From NCBI GenBank assembly GCA_026874595.1, contig CM049313.1, forward strand, positions 42,064,659 to 42,128,658: a stretch of 64,000 nt of DNA, read 5' to 3'. This stretch comes from Sipunculus nudus. Taxonomy: Eukaryota; Annelida; Sipuncula; Golfingiida; Sipunculidae. Both the position numbers and the translations under genes were made by a program. The notes beneath the pieces were generated by a model, which did not search any database, was not told the origin of the DNA, and worked only from the letters and a program-made list of their open reading frames with translations. Positions 23,401 through 36,524 of the stretch are shown here, piece after piece. How positions within the stretch are numbered: position 1 is the stretch's first letter; every line of letters begins with the position of its first letter.

Positions 23401-26400
23401 CATGTTGGGCTATTATAAAGGAATGTAATGTAATATGTGAGTAAATGATAAATGAAATTACCTGACTGATGGTTTAATAGAGTCAAATATAGTGGTTTAT
23501 TTTTTATTTATTTAGGAGGGGTTGAAAATTGTGATATATTTGAGCAAATATGAATGCAATGACAGCAGTAATAAGCAGTAGTAGAATAATGATAAGGCTA
23601 TTTGTTGAAGGATCTAAAGTGTATGGTAGTCTGCAAGCTTTCAATTTGACAGATATGATGTTATGATTAACTATGCTGATGAAGTGATTTTTGAATTTGT
23701 GACTGTATGACACAATATCTCTTTAGTCTTGACAAGGTACAGTATTGTGATGCCCACTATGTCTACATATTACACAATATTGACATAATTTCTGGCATGT
23801 ACATAGGTACCTATGGATGAATAGTTATAATAATTTTAAAGTATGAATATATTTGATTCATCTTGTTCTTGCTTATTGAGGCTGACTTTGGGATGGGGTT
23901 CGGAGAAGGGAAAAGTGAGGGCAGCACGAAGGTGGATGTAGAAATACTCTATTGTAATGTTTTTCATTTATATATGAATATGAAAAGCTAAGAGGAAAGG
24001 GGCCCTCCTACTTGGTTATAGTAAAGTTCTAAATATATGATTGCAAACTAATACTCTGACAAGACTGTCATGAAGAAAAACAGTTAAAGTTTTGAGATAC
24101 TGTGATGCATATGAAAATTTACAGATGGACAAGCAAGTGGACAGAATGGACTAATACCTTTATTTCACTTTCAAGGATATAATGCATTTAAGTTTATATA
24201 TAAGCCAATTTTTTTTAAGCATATCCACTTTTTCCATTAAGAAGTTTTTATCTGAATCATTTTTTTATTTACATGTTTTATAAATTTTTAATAAAAAAAC
24301 TGAAAATATAAATTAATTTTTTAGAATTGTTGCAAAAGTTGCAATCATTATATATACAGAGTAACAAGGGACCTATGGGTCACGACGCTCAGCTGTTATA
24401 TATAATAAAAAATATTATTTAGAAATGAGGCACATGCTGGTTTTGTGTGGTAATAAATATAAGCTGTATTATGAGTTGTTGTTGTTTAGCTTATGTATGA
24501 TTTTGATAGTACCTTTGGAGACAGGGAAGAGGATTGATTTCATTTATTTTATTAACAAATGGAGTACTACTGTCACACAGATTTTGACTTGGCCATATAA
24601 CTTATAAGCAGAACATATAATATAAGAGTTTAACTATTTATTAAAAAAATTACAAATATTGTCCCAAATATAATTTTTATTAAAAATAATAAGAGAATCA
24701 TATGATTTTTTAAAATGAAATATAACTGATATGATTATTAAAATAATATTAAAGAATATATTCATGAATGCATTCATGAATACATTTTGAAAGTATTTGC
24801 ACGAGTATTCATATACTTTCATTTTTACCTGAATTCCCATTCTTTATGCAAGAAATTTTATAATGGAGTACATAATCATATTCGTATTTAAATACAATTA
24901 CAAAGTATTCGCACCACGTCTGGTATTTATTCAGTTTTCACCAAACAATGATGTTGAGAATTCAGAATATACAAAATTCACACATTTAAATAATGATCAT
25001 AAGTACCTGGTTTTATGGCTTTTATTTATATTAAAAAATAACTGTAAAAAATTCATTTTGGACTAATTTCACATCAATGTACACACTAGACACAGTAGAA
25101 ATCTAGATTAATATTATCAACTGCATCTTTGTCTATCATTAATTTCCTTCATATAATCCTTAATGATTAGTAATGAATAATATGATTTACTTCTTTATCA
25201 TTAAAAATGAACTGAAAAATGCCATAGGTGACTGCATGGTGTTATTTGGAATATGTGACATTCTACCCATCGATACAAGATTCTTATATCATCAGTAACT
25301 GCAAGTTAATTTCCTGTTATTATAAACTAACAAATTCCTTTTCTATTTTTCTTTAATTTGTTATTAAAAACCAATAAAAATTTATTAATTTATTGTTTAT
25401 TGTTATGTTGTTGGTTAAAACTACTAGATGAGTTGGGTTGAACACCTGGATCAACTGGGGCTGGCCATCAGCTGCCTGGATTCTCCCCTCAAGCGTGCAT
25501 AATTTGATGAAAGGTCAACAAGGTCAACATACAGGCGACTCAAGAGGGGCTTGAGAGAGCCAAAGTCTGACAGGGTCTCATAAAAAACATTAATAAAAGC
25601 TACAATATTTGGCAAATTTCTTTCAGCTTTCTAAACTAAAAAGCTGAAATCCTTATGTGTGCAAGATATGAAAATTATATCAACAGTGCTCACGGGAAAC
25701 AAACGTGCCATGGTCACAGTTGGGCAAAATTTAAGGTACTAATTTTATATTTATACTAATAACTTATAAAATTTGAAAAATTCAGAACTAATTTTGGGTA
25801 TTCAATTGAATCTTGATTAAATAATGTTACATCCCTGACAAAAAAAATCTTTAGCTTCAGCAATGCCCTTGTTAAGGGAGTAAATATATTTCTTGATTTT
25901 TTACAAAGTGCATTATGTTTGGGCCCATAACTTAAAAAAAATACACAATACTGACATCATTTCTAGCATGTGCATAGTGAATGTATAGAAAAATATGTAT
26001 ATTAAATATGATCAAAGTCATATCAGTGGTTTTGATATTAGGCAGTCTTAAAGTGTAACATTGGGTTTTTAATGGAAAAATTAAGTTTTTCATTGATATC
26101 TTGAAGGAATTAAGTCCTAGTGACCAAATTCTTGGCATGGTAGGGGATTTTGGAGAAATCTAACTGTATGCCAAATTTAAGGAACTTAGAGCTGAAGCTC
26201 GGGAGCTGAGCTCTAGCAAACTGCATAACACTAGCAATATGTGACATGGTGCTTGAAAACTTGAATAAAATCTACAGGTTTTGATCAACTGGTTTCAAAT
26301 TTTTGGTGTTAACAGTTGAAATGCTAACAAAAACATGCTGTGAAAATTAAATCCACAGCAGTTACAGCAAAAAAACGTGCCATGGTCAAAGTTGGGCAAA

Positions 26401-29400
26401 ATTTAAGGTACCAATTTTTTATTTTTGCTAATATTTTTAAAAATTTAAAAGATTTTGATCTAATTTTCGGTATACATTTTAATTTTGATTAATAAAAGTA
26501 ATATTACTGGAAAAAAAGTGCTTAGCTTTAACAAGTTTTGTGTTAAGTGATAAAATTTCTTTCCTGATTATTTAAAAAATGCATTATGTTTGGGCCCATA
26601 ACTTTTTTAAATTAAATAATACAGACCTAATTTCTGGCATGTACATAGGTTTTATATAGAGGATTATTTATAGGAAATATGAGGAAAAACAGATGAGTGG
26701 TTTTGATATTAGGCAGTCCTAAAGTGTGAAAATAGGTTTTTAATAAAAAATTGAGGTTTTTCCTTAATTTCTCAAAGGAATGAAGTCGCAAAGACCCAGT
26801 TTTTGGCTTGGTAGGAGATCTTGGGGACATCTAACATTATGCTGAATTTTGGATTCCTAGGTCTTACGGTTTCAAAACGTGCCACATCTACGGACGGACG
26901 GACGGACGGACGGACGGACGGACGGACAGACGGACGGACGACGGACAATGGACCACGACTATAGCTCAGATGACTTATAGTCAGCTGAGCTAAAAAACTG
27001 AAACTATAAGTTAAAATATAAGAATTGTTGCAAAAGTTGCAATCATCATATATCCAGAGTGTAGCTCATATTGGGTCATATTATGCATACACATATATTT
27101 TATTATTTTTAAATCATAAATGTTAAAACTGAATTTAAAAGAAAATAATGCCACAACATGGCATCTACAAGAATATTCCTTGAATCACTATTAAAAAGTT
27201 TTGCACATTGGAGTTTTCAGTACATGCTTAATTTTATTCACCAAAATAAAATAAGAGATTCAGTAAATTTGATAAAATAAAACATCTTTTCAAATAAAGT
27301 ATACACACTGTTGGTTGAATGAGGGACAAACAATATCATTGTGCTAATTACTATCCCAGTTTTAATTTATTACTGGAATTAATAGTCAATTTCACACCTG
27401 GTGAAGTTTTTACTCTTCTGAAGTAAGGAATTACTTATCTCATGAACATCCACACTTTCATAGCAATACATCACTTTGTGGACACAATTAAATGTACACT
27501 TTAATCATTGTAACCCTGGTGGTACAATACAAAATCTAAAATGTAGCATAGCCTAGAATAAGAATGAATCAAATACAGATAATAATAACATTCATCTAGT
27601 TTATGCACCATCTGGGGGGGGAATGCAGGGCAGAGGGGAAGCCTGCTGGTGGTGGCCAAGCTGACCCAAGGCAAGCTGCCTGGGGTGGGTTACATAATGC
27701 AAGTGAAGGCTGTACTACTAGGTGGGCTAGATGTAAACAACACTTGACATGGTGTATGAAAACATGATTAAAAGCTATTCTTTCCAATCAATTTCTTTGA
27801 ATTTCAGATTTTATAAGATTAAATCCTTATGTATATATGCTGTGAAAATTAAATCAACAGTGCCAAAGTTGGACAAAATTTAAGGTATTGATTTTTTATT
27901 TATGCTAATAACTTGAAAAATTTGCAAAATTCAGATCTAATTTTGGGTAAACAATTGAATCTTGATTAAATAAAGTTATATTCCTGAAAAAAAGTCTCTA
28001 GGTTCAGCAATTCTCATGTTAGGTGAGTAAATATATTTCCTGATTTTTTAAAAAAATTGCATTATGTTTTGGCCCATAACTTCAAAATAATACCCAATAC
28101 TGACCTAATTTTTGGTATGTCCATAGAAAATGTATGAAAGAATGTGAATACTAAATACGATCAAAAACAAATCAGTGGTTTTGATATTAGGCAGCCTTGA
28201 AGTGTAACAATGGCTTTTTTAATGGAAAACAGAGTTTTTTTTCCTTAATATCTTGAAGGAACAAAGTCCTAATGACCCAATTTTCGGTATGGTAGGAGAT
28301 TTTGGGGACATCTAAAATTATGCCAACAGCCTGGGGAGCATAGAGATGTGCACTGAATGACCTACAGTCATCAAAGTGGACTGCTTGACAATGTAAGGGA
28401 ATACAACAAGAGCCTCCAACAAAATTCAATAACTAGCCTAATTTTGCAGCTTTTATTTTCAAATTTCAGATTTTAACAGATTAAATCCTTATGTATACAT
28501 GCTGTGAAAATTAAATCCACAGTACTTACAGGAAAAAAACGTGCCGTGGCCAAAGTTGGGCAAAATTTAAGGTACCAATTTTATATTTTTGCCAATATTT
28601 AAAAAAATTTAACAGATTTTGATCTAATTTTTGGTATACAATTAAATTTTGATTAATTAAAGTTGTATTACTGGAAAAAAGTGCCTACCTTTAACACTTT
28701 TGGTCTTAAGTGACCAAATATCTTCCTGATGTTTTTACAAAGTCCATTATGTTTGGGCCCATAACTTTTTAAAATTATATAATACTGACTTAATATCTGG
28801 CATGTTCATAGGAACTATATAGAGGAATATTTATGGTAAATATGAAGAAAACCAGATGAGTGGTTTTGATATTAGGCAGTCCTGAAGTGTGAAAATATGT
28901 TTTTAATAAAAAATTGAGCTTTTTTCTTAATATCTTGAAGGAACGAAGTCCTATTGACCCAATTTTCGGCATGGTAGGAGATTTTGGGGACATCTAACTC
29001 TATGCCGAATTTTAGATTGGTAGGTCCAACGGTGTCGAAACTTGCCAGTCTGACGGACGGACATCCGGACGGACATCCGGACGGACAGACAGACGGACGG
29101 ACGACGGACCACGACTATAGCTCAGATGACTTATAGTTAGCTGAGCTAAAAATAGAATCATTACATATAAAGTCGGGGTTCAATTGTCAGTGAGATTTGT
29201 ACAGTGCCAGAGTCAGCTGCGTCAGATAACATTTTGAGCTGTGAAACGATGTCATTATTGCTGTTTATTACTAGGTTAAGTAACATTAGAATGCAAATAT
29301 CCAATTAAATGACTGTATTAATAACTAAAAGAGTCTGAAGCAAAATACTATCACAATCGGGCAACTCTTTAAATCATTAAAGATCGTCATAAGTATGGTG

Positions 29401-31681
29401 GATTCATTAGACTATGATTAGTTTGCGCACGCCTGACGAGTCCCAATCCGTTGCATTGGACATATTTTGAATTAAAGAAAAACTGAAGGATGGAAAGAAT
29501 AATTTAGATTGAATTTATTCACCTAATTTCAGAAAAGGGCTCTAAAACTGAATTAAGTAACCCTTGAATAAATTGTTACAACTTACCATCAAGGCGCGGC
29601 ACATGCACAGTATTACTGAAATGTCAGTCACCAAGGGGATAATGAACACTTTATTGACCGGTCAGTTAAATGTAAAATAAACATGATTGAATTTACGGGT
29701 ATTATATTTACTGAGACTAATGATTTTATTCTTTGATAATATCTGGAAAGCCCAATTTCCATCCCTATCAGTTATTATATTCAAATGGCTTGGATGTATG
29801 GCAAACTCAGCCGTGTTGAACCAGATCCGTCATGACACCAAACGATGCCGGTTCCCGTGGAATTTAGGTACGTATGTGGCAATTTCAGTAAATCAAATAT
29901 ATATATGTATGGTGTTTGTTATTTCATTTTATTTATTTATGTGTCTTCGTTAAAAAAAATCACGAATACGTCAACGCACAATTGACCGTAATGCATGCGT
30001 GCTGCCATATTGTTGACCGAGCATACAATCTTCATGAATGAGAAACGGGTAAAACACGAAACAAATCGTATATTTGCAGCTCACGTAAAACGTTATAATA
30101 TTGTTATCCAATACGCTTGAAAATCACGAGACAGTGACGGTGACCTGATGGTTCTTAATATTGGAGTTTATAACTGTGGATATTAGCCACGAAGGCTTAG
30201 TTGACCTGGGGATGTAAAGGTCATTGCACGGGTGACCTGGGGCTTGAATTTCTGCCACACAGCTTCAAAGGTCAGCTGGTACCCCAGCAATCAACCGGAC
30301 AGGCAATAGAATTCACGACGTGTCTGTAGTGGATCAAGCTTGAATCTGACGCAACTTGACATGTATAAACGGATATGGAACCTCGAGTTTTTCATAATAA
30401 CACGCATACCCATAAAGATTAAACGGAGAGAAAATGTACATCAAAGAGCGGCAGACTGGCATATGCATCAAATTGATTCATGATATAACAGTAACGCAGA
30501 TTAGGAAGTGTCACTTGAATTGCGACTTGTCAGAACGGTTAGGCCTTTAACTGGGCAAATTTATAATTTGTATTTCATGTTAATAAAATGAGAATTATAC
30601 CAGTTCACAAAATATAAGGAAGGTTTTTATAAGAGATTGTTAAAGGTGTAAAATATTGGGGAGAGAGGTTTCACAAAGCAATGGCTAGAAGTATCGCAGA
30701 TTATCGCTCAACTGCCGTTGTTCCACATACCGGGAAAGCTGACTGAGACGAGATAAGTACATATATTAAGTCACACCCTGACTTTGCTAGAAAATTCGTT
30801 TTTAGAATTCGATTTCCTAGTACAAGTCGCGACTTCTGCAACGACTTTTACGGTATATAGGTTTAAGAGGCCCATGATGAAATGCATGAAAGCTTTATCC
30901 CCACTTGGTTTCTCTCCATGGTGGGATAGTAGTGTGATTGTTTGTTCCATTCACTACTAGTATAGTATGTTTACACAAACAGCAACATGGGGACTACCAT
31001 TTACCAGCGAGCCAGTAATGACAGTCTGATTGGATCAAAGTCATTCAGTCATCCTCCTCCGGACCCCCCACTGGATTCTAGCTAACAGCATGCCTGCTAG
31101 TTGTCCCATAAGTTGACAAGAGGACTGTTTCTCATTGGTGTGTTTGTAGACCACAAAGCAGGGGTTAAAACAAAAAGGAGACATGGGACAACTACAGTGT
31201 ATGACAACATAACGAGCGAATACTGAGAGCAAACTATTCTGCTTCTCTAAAAACCAGCAGCAGTGATATTTGTAACATGTGATATTTGTTACCTCATAGC
31301 TGTTCATTATAGGATCATGCATATATTGTTCATGATAAAGTGTCTAGATTTAGAGTATAATAATCATAATATTATTATATTATTATAACTTTATCTCATA
31401 AAAATATATCGGGAAAGATGATGGGATTGAAGTGAAAGAGCCTCAGTAAACACTAGACAAACCATCCAACATGAAGCTTCTCTAAAGCCCTAGTGCACAT
31501 ACCAGAACTGGCATTATTACTTACATGTGTTTCTGGGCATCAACCATTTGTGCCAGGTCATCCTTGTTAATGATGGATATCATGGAATCAGAGAATGCTT
31601 CGGAGGCTGACATAGTGGCATCTTCCTTGAGTAAATCATAAGGGATGCTCTCCTCCTGTAACATGCGATTCAAGTTCATCC
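19934..31681 (-). CDS. KXD1: KxDL motif-containing protein 1 (BORC subunit), three coding exons
   Basis: Exons 31679-31525, 22513-22361 and 20429-19934 splice in phase to about 267 residues. The conserved core is at residues 23-125: an N-terminal helix ending AQMVDAQKHM, then LSRFEKTNEML, then MKQDL (the KxDL motif, residues 92-95) followed by IFKKIR-TLKNKL and YPEAF. This order and spacing match the human protein, which belongs to BORC, the complex on lysosomes that recruits Arl8 to drive their outward transport. The C-terminal tail (residues about 130-267) is polar, Ser/Glu/Arg-rich and probably disordered, and longer than in the roughly 176-residue human protein. The start may be Met1 or Met23; the latter lies closer to the vertebrate start. 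The introns are 8.8 and 1.9 kb. Confidence 0.93.
20430..22360 (-). other. KXD1 intron 2
   Basis: 1.93 kb, GT-AG (donor G|GTCAGC at 22360). No exon or recognised repeat inside; AT-rich unique sequence. Confidence 0.8.
22361..22513 (-). CDS. KXD1: KXD1 exon 2 (KxDL-motif exon)
   Basis: 153 bases, acceptor TTTTCCAG, donor AG|GTCAGC. Encodes LSRFEKTNEMLQNF through MKQDLSVIFKKI, a coiled-coil-forming helical segment. RFEKTNEML is identical to the vertebrate block, which makes the identification firm. Confidence 0.95.
23001..23150 (+). mobile_element. TIR-type element end, left
   Basis: taccgtaaaaatcgttgcag plus aagtcgc at 23001-23027, followed by further 'aagtcgcacc' words at about 23040 and 23115. 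The same 27 bp, with one mismatch, occurs as its complement at 30829-30855. Flanking TA on both sides is compatible with a TA target site. Confidence 0.5.
23294..23818 (-). mobile_element. Dispersed repeat R2, inverted copy
   Basis: Reverse complement of 5421-5945, end to end, with scattered substitutions. A further isolated end word (aacaagggacctatgggtca) lies at 24365. Confidence 0.75.
25590..26995 (-). mobile_element. Composite repeat R1, inverted copy A
   Basis: Two halves (25590-26210, 26220-26995) mirror the plus copy at 1927-3290, with the same junction word (gctctagcaaactgcataa). A ggacggacggacggacggac microsatellite at 26893-26945 precedes the terminal hairpin ctcagatgacttatagtcag. 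Confidence 0.8.
27780..29150 (-). mobile_element. Composite repeat R1, inverted copy B
   Basis: Halves at 27780-28325 and 28440-29150, separated by 115 bp unlike the other copies. Ends in GGAC/ACATCCGG tracts and the hairpin ctcagatgacttatagttag. It sits about 0.8 kb from copy A in the same orientation. Confidence 0.8.
30829..30855 (-). mobile_element. TIR-type element end, right
   Basis: Complement of 23001-23027 with one mismatch. Either the far end of a 7.9 kb unit or the end of a separate decayed copy. Confidence 0.5.
31525..31681 (-). CDS. KXD1: KXD1 exon 1 of coding sequence
   Basis: Acceptor TTTACTTTCAG|GG then ATG at 31679, so a 5' UTR exon must lie upstream. Encodes 51 codons plus AT, completed by the G of exon 2. 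SASEAFSDSMISIINKDDL aligns with the conserved N-terminal helix; DAQKHM aligns with AQKNM of the human protein. Residues 1-22 have no vertebrate counterpart that I recall. Confidence 0.9.
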
Positions 31682-31908
31682 CTGAAAGTAAATAGAAAGT
31701 AACAAGTGTAAAGTTAATTATAGGCCTACAGTAGAGGGCCATTTTTCAGAATGCCGAATTTCCAAAAATTTCTGTTTCGAAAAATCAATGGGGAACCGAA
31801 TTATTTGTATTTCCGAAATATATTTCAAGTATGTAAAAACCTAAAATGAGTATTGTAATAAGAGTCACAGGGCCAGCAGTCATGAGTTTAGCCCAGTGGT
31901 GACCCTAA

Positions 31909-32169
31909 TTAATTAGTTCTGGGCCGAGGTTGTCGCCGGGGCAAAGGTGGGAAAACTACCGCTAGCCTCAAACGCTCAGCCCCCTGTACGCCTGGCAAGC
32001 GACTGAGCAGTTTATCCAAGAGCACTTGTGTGTTATCAACCATGGCTCGTTTGTACTCAAGCAAACATAGTTCGTCGGTTTTGGACAGGATGTCATGCCA
32101 AATAACTGAGCAGTTTACTCGCATCAGCATTGGTGAGGTATAATTCATTAAACCCTTGTGCTCGAGCAA
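31909..32169 (-). other. Open 80-86 codon stretch of unknown status
   Basis: Uninterrupted minus-strand frame with GC content clearly above its surroundings, including SVIWHDILSKTDEL and a Pro/Arg-rich end. It sits 230 bp upstream of the first KXD1 coding exon and could be an upstream exon, an unrelated exon or a transposase fragment. No splice partner fits convincingly, and I do not recognise the sequence. Confidence 0.2.
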
Positions 32170-32439
32170 CTTTTAAATGTCCTGGTCTTCAATTCATTAG
32201 ATCAATGATAAACACCGTGTTTCTTGGCGATGTCATTTGACCTTTCCCTCCAATGAATTTGATGAAAAAAACACGCACATATCCTTTAAGCAGTCTGGAC
32301 TGATCTTTGCCAATTATGCTCAGCAATAATCAAAAATTTTTTATACATCCAGGTCGTCAATTACGAATTTCGAAAAAAAGCATCATGTTCCAGGGGTAAA
32401 ATTGCATTAAGTTAATCAATAACTGTCGTACTACCTTGC

Positions 32440-32560
32440 CGCTAGACCCTTGTCCGCTTTTCCGTATGTTCGTTTTTACGAACAAAAAGCTTGTCCCCCG
32501 GCGCTTTCGGAAAAATGGCGCTCTTCTGTACTTCTTTCACATATATTCCAAAACTGGAGT
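32440..32560. promoter_or_regulatory. Possible CpG-containing promoter
   Basis: A local GC/CpG-rich island in AT-rich surroundings (gtcccccggcgctttcggaa) with aaaaatggcgc, which resembles the YY1-type AAnATGGCG element found near start sites. It lies 0.8 kb upstream of the first KXD1 coding exon, so it could serve that gene. No direct evidence. Confidence 0.25.
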
Positions 32561-33195
32561 GTTCAGGGCCTATTTATAAACTGATAGTCTAACTGTCTAT
32601 GTTGCCCCATCATGGTGCAACTTGTTGTGTCATGTTTGGGGTTAAGTTGCACATTTCATGAGTTGTAAGACATTTCCCAGAAGAATTTAATGAATATGTT
32701 TCATTTTCCTACAAATGGTCAGGCAATATCAGGCCAAGTTTTGGGAGACAGCCAATGGATAAACTGATTGATCATGTTATCTTGTGATCATGTGATCATC
32801 CTTAGTTTCAATGTGTCTGAGGAGGGTGCCAAGTGTTTTGCGTGGTCAATAGGATATTCAGAATAAGTTGTCGAACTATTTTGAAATATACATGCATATA
32901 TTTCTAATAGATCTATATTATTAAAGAAAAACAGTAAATATGTCTTAGACATAATATAATTTCCTCACATGTTTATATAAACAAAATATTGAAGTTAAAA
33001 GCCAGAATAATGGTGAAATTCTGGAGGTTCCATATGAGTGGATGTAGTTTGTTTTAGATTTTTGCAGAACATGTTGCAGAACTTGTTACTGTGTTTATGG
33101 ACTGTTCCTGTTGAAAGACTTGTCGCAGAACAAGCATGTTCTGTGGGTTGTCGATTGAAAAGTCGCATGGTGTATTGCAGACTGTTATGAAGAGG

Positions 33196-33432
33196 AGTCC
33201 ACAATAAGGGGTGTACTGCCACTGACAGGAGTCCACAATAAAGGGTGCACCGCTACTCAGAGGAGTCCACTATAAGAGGTGTACTGCCACTAAGAGGAGT
33301 CCACAATAAAGGGTGTCCTGCCACTAGTAGGGTTCCATAATAAAGGGTGCACTGCCGCTAGTAGGGTTCCATAATAAGGGGTGCACTGCCACTGACAGGT
33401 GTCCACAATAAGGGATGCAATGCCATTAGCAG
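33196..33432 (+). repeat. 34 bp minisatellite, 7 copies
   Basis: Unit agtccacaataaagggtgca + ctgccactgacagg, at 33196, 33230 and every 34 bp after. Short ORFs across it are artefacts. Confidence 0.95.
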
Positions 33433-33439
33433 TGTACAC

Positions 33440-33600
33440 CAGCAAAATGACTGTAAAATTTTATCATTGATGTACAAAAAAACCCATTAAAATGTTCTGT
33501 CGCCTATTTATAATATACTGTAAAATTTTAATTATGATGTACAAAAAAGACCCCATTAAAATGTTCTGTCACCTATTTATATAATATATATTATTAGAAA
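33440..33600 (+). repeat. Tandem duplication, ~75 bp x 2
   Basis: Both copies contain actgtaaaatttta, gatgtacaaaaaa and cccattaaaatgttctgtc followed by cctattta. Confidence 0.9.
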
Positions 33601-35537
33601 ACTATTTCCTTTTTATGTTCCAGTATTCCAGTAAGGCAACTTGGGGCATCTGACAAAAATTTTCAGTGGTTCCTGAAATATGTCTGGACCTCCACTTTCT
33701 CAATGAAGCCACACTAAAGGGTTTCATACCAATATTTACAGCCTCCCCCCCTCCCCCCCACCTCTTCCAGACCTGAGGACCTTCAATATTTTTTCAATAG
33801 ACCACCTGCTGAACTCAACTTCTTCTTTACAAAAATTTGAATGTGCCCCAGAATATCCCTTAATTAATCCTCAACTGCTGTTTATAGTGACTGGTACAAT
33901 TTTTAACTTAATATAATGAAAGAAAACTGTTCCACTGCTGTCAGTTGCCAACCCTGCATACAGCAATATTTATGTGAACTGTGTATTTTATTCTACATCT
34001 AAATTATAGGTTATATCACTGTCTCATCCCAAGACACTTTAAATGTATATTCCGATTCGTATTGCTTCTCTCCATCAATGTTTTGAGATTGACCCTTATG
34101 AAAACGCCTCATAGGGTTCCAAATAGGAGACCCCTTTCGAATCCTATGAGTTACATTTTAAGCAGTGTCAACATAAAATAATTACCTTTTTGTTGTCTTT
34201 GGATGCCTATGAAACTGAAACTTCAGCAAAGTTGTGGCACCAAAATAATGCTCAATTGCCCTACTTATTCATAATTTTGCCTAGAGCTGTTGTGTTCACA
34301 GAGAGAACAAAGCCGTCATGATTACACAAGTGACCCAAGTCCTTTGCAACAGGATTTAGACTGGGAATCACTCTGATCTTAGGGATAATATATTATACAA
34401 GGATCGTTAGGGATAATATATTATGGTGAGAACGTGGTAAATTTGCCAGAAAGACCCATTCACAACCAAAGACAAGAACAGATTTATTTTAGTGTACGTT
34501 TAGAGTTTTTCAAGTTTTTTTGGTGTCTTCTACCAGTGTCTATCATTTCACCATTACAAGGCCTATACTCGGGCCCCAAAGTGTACAGACCATTCCTTGT
34601 CGTGGTCACGAGTTGATATTCCTTTCAGTCCATTCATCTCGTCTTGGTACAGGACAAGACCATTCCCACAACTGTGGGAATCACAGTTGTGGATTCCGCA
34701 ACAAGTTATATCACAGTCAATTAATGCAGGTAAAAATAAGGCCTTATATAACGTCTATGCATACACAGCAACAACCTTGAGAATACCAGTTGCAGTGGAA
34801 ATATGGCTCAGAATAGAAGATGACACTCTTTGACAGTGTCAAACTGAAATTCCGCCCCTTCTCTTTGATGAAAACATGGACAGCTTTTTCGTTGTGAGAT
34901 CCAAGCGACTTTATAATCTGCAGTGGTCATATTTCCAATATATATATTCTACATTTAGTATCGACGATAATTACACTCCTTTACTTGGTTTCTTACCTGA
35001 CTGGCACGGGATTTCCGCCTTTTGCAAAGCCCGTCTTCACCAGAACTCGATCAGCTGTCATTTACTGATGGTCAACTGCATCAATTATCGCTCACCGACA
35101 GTCGCTTGTTGGTAAACAGTTGGTTTCGTTCGCGTTCCTCCCACCATCTGGCGGCAAGTTTTGTACTAATCGTAACCCCCCCCCCCCCCCAAATTCATAT
35201 TTATTTAATTTGTTCCTTATCTTGCTTCATGCTACATAGTTATTAAACTGTTTGGCTTAATTATCTGCAGTTTGGTGTTATTATAAATCGAGACATTACA
35301 CTTGCGCATCTATATAAAGCATGTATATGTATAACAATTTTCATTTGTGTTTTATTTGTTTTGTTATATTTGTTAATTAAAAAAATAAAGATCTTGAAAG
35401 AGTCAAACAATAAACAAAGCACGCAAGTAATAGAAAAACATATTTTCGATATTTTTATGTCTAAGGTGATCAATGAATTATTTTGAAAGTTTAAATGAAT
35501 ATTTTCTGACCAGTTTTACGATTCAAAATAATGAACT

Positions 35538-35570
<33 letters not shown>

Positions 35571-36290
35571 GGAAAGTAGTTTGATAAATGTTTAATCCTC
35601 AATAATGCTTTAAAAAGTTTTATATAAAACTGGAAGGTTATTATGTCAATAAACCGCACTTAATGACAAAATGGGAGATATATTTTTCTTAAAATTCAGT
35701 TTATGAAAGTGTTGAAAAGGTACAAGGGTACTGAATAATAGTTAATGCAAACATATAACAGAATTATTACATGAAATAATCATTTAATACAACAAAAGGG
35801 TATCATTACATACTATGTACATGAAAGTTTAACCAGGCACGGTTTTGTCCTGATCAAATGTTAAGGCTTTAAGAAAGACTTGACCGCAGAAAAAGGTTGG
35901 CAAAAATATATAAAAAAATTGACGTTTGGGCTCGTATATATGTTCTCAAAAGGAAGGTCCATGCAATATACTACTGTCAGTTAGAAATAGTGGTCTATTG
36001 ATGTAAGACTTGACTGCCACGAGGAACTATTGGGTTGACAATTCTTAAAACTATATCGTCAGAGACAACAGATAAAAATTTGAAAAAAAGTTTAACAAAA
36101 AAAAAAAAAATAAATAATAATAATAATCTTGCGGAAAACAACTAAAAACAGGAAAAGTATGAGAATCAATTATGTACCAAACGAATATAGAAATGAAATG
36201 TTAATGAACAATAGACGATTTCCTTTTTTGCTCAAGGTGAGAACCCTGTCTGTTGGAATAAATAACTTATTTCTCTTATATTAAAAAAAA
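33601..36290. other. Intergenic; homopolymer runs, no gene supported
   Basis: Contains a C14 run near 35178, an A30 run at 35540-35569 and an A14 run near 36098. Several plus-strand ORFs at 34434-35246 overlap in different frames; none has splice or domain support. The duplicated word gggataatatattat lies at 34381 and 34411. Confidence 0.4.
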
Positions 36291-36524
36291 GGAAGGGTCC
36301 CAATGAGTTACAGAGGTATCTCATTGTTACCCTGTGTAGTGAAAGTTTTGGTGCATTGATAAACTAAAACCCTCGTATTGCGATTCTTTGGTATTAATGA
36401 CCTTACTTAAGAACTCAATAGGTTTCGAAGGGGTCAGTGATGCGTTAATCACTGTATTTGTATTCTTTTACACATTGTGTGTAATAATATCAACATTGGC
36501 CATTCTAAGGCATTTGTAGCCCTA

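Larger units (their letters stand above)
22514..31524 (-). other. KXD1 intron 1, filled with dispersed repeats
   Basis: About 9.0 kb, donor AT|GTAAGT at 31524. It contains an R2 copy (23294-23818), two R1 copies (25590-26995, 27780-29150) and a pair of inverted 27 bp ends (23001 and 30855). Between these, 23819-25590 and 29151-30828 show no gene; the latter is less AT-rich and holds several 'ggtgacctg' words around 30140-30240. Confidence 0.75.
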
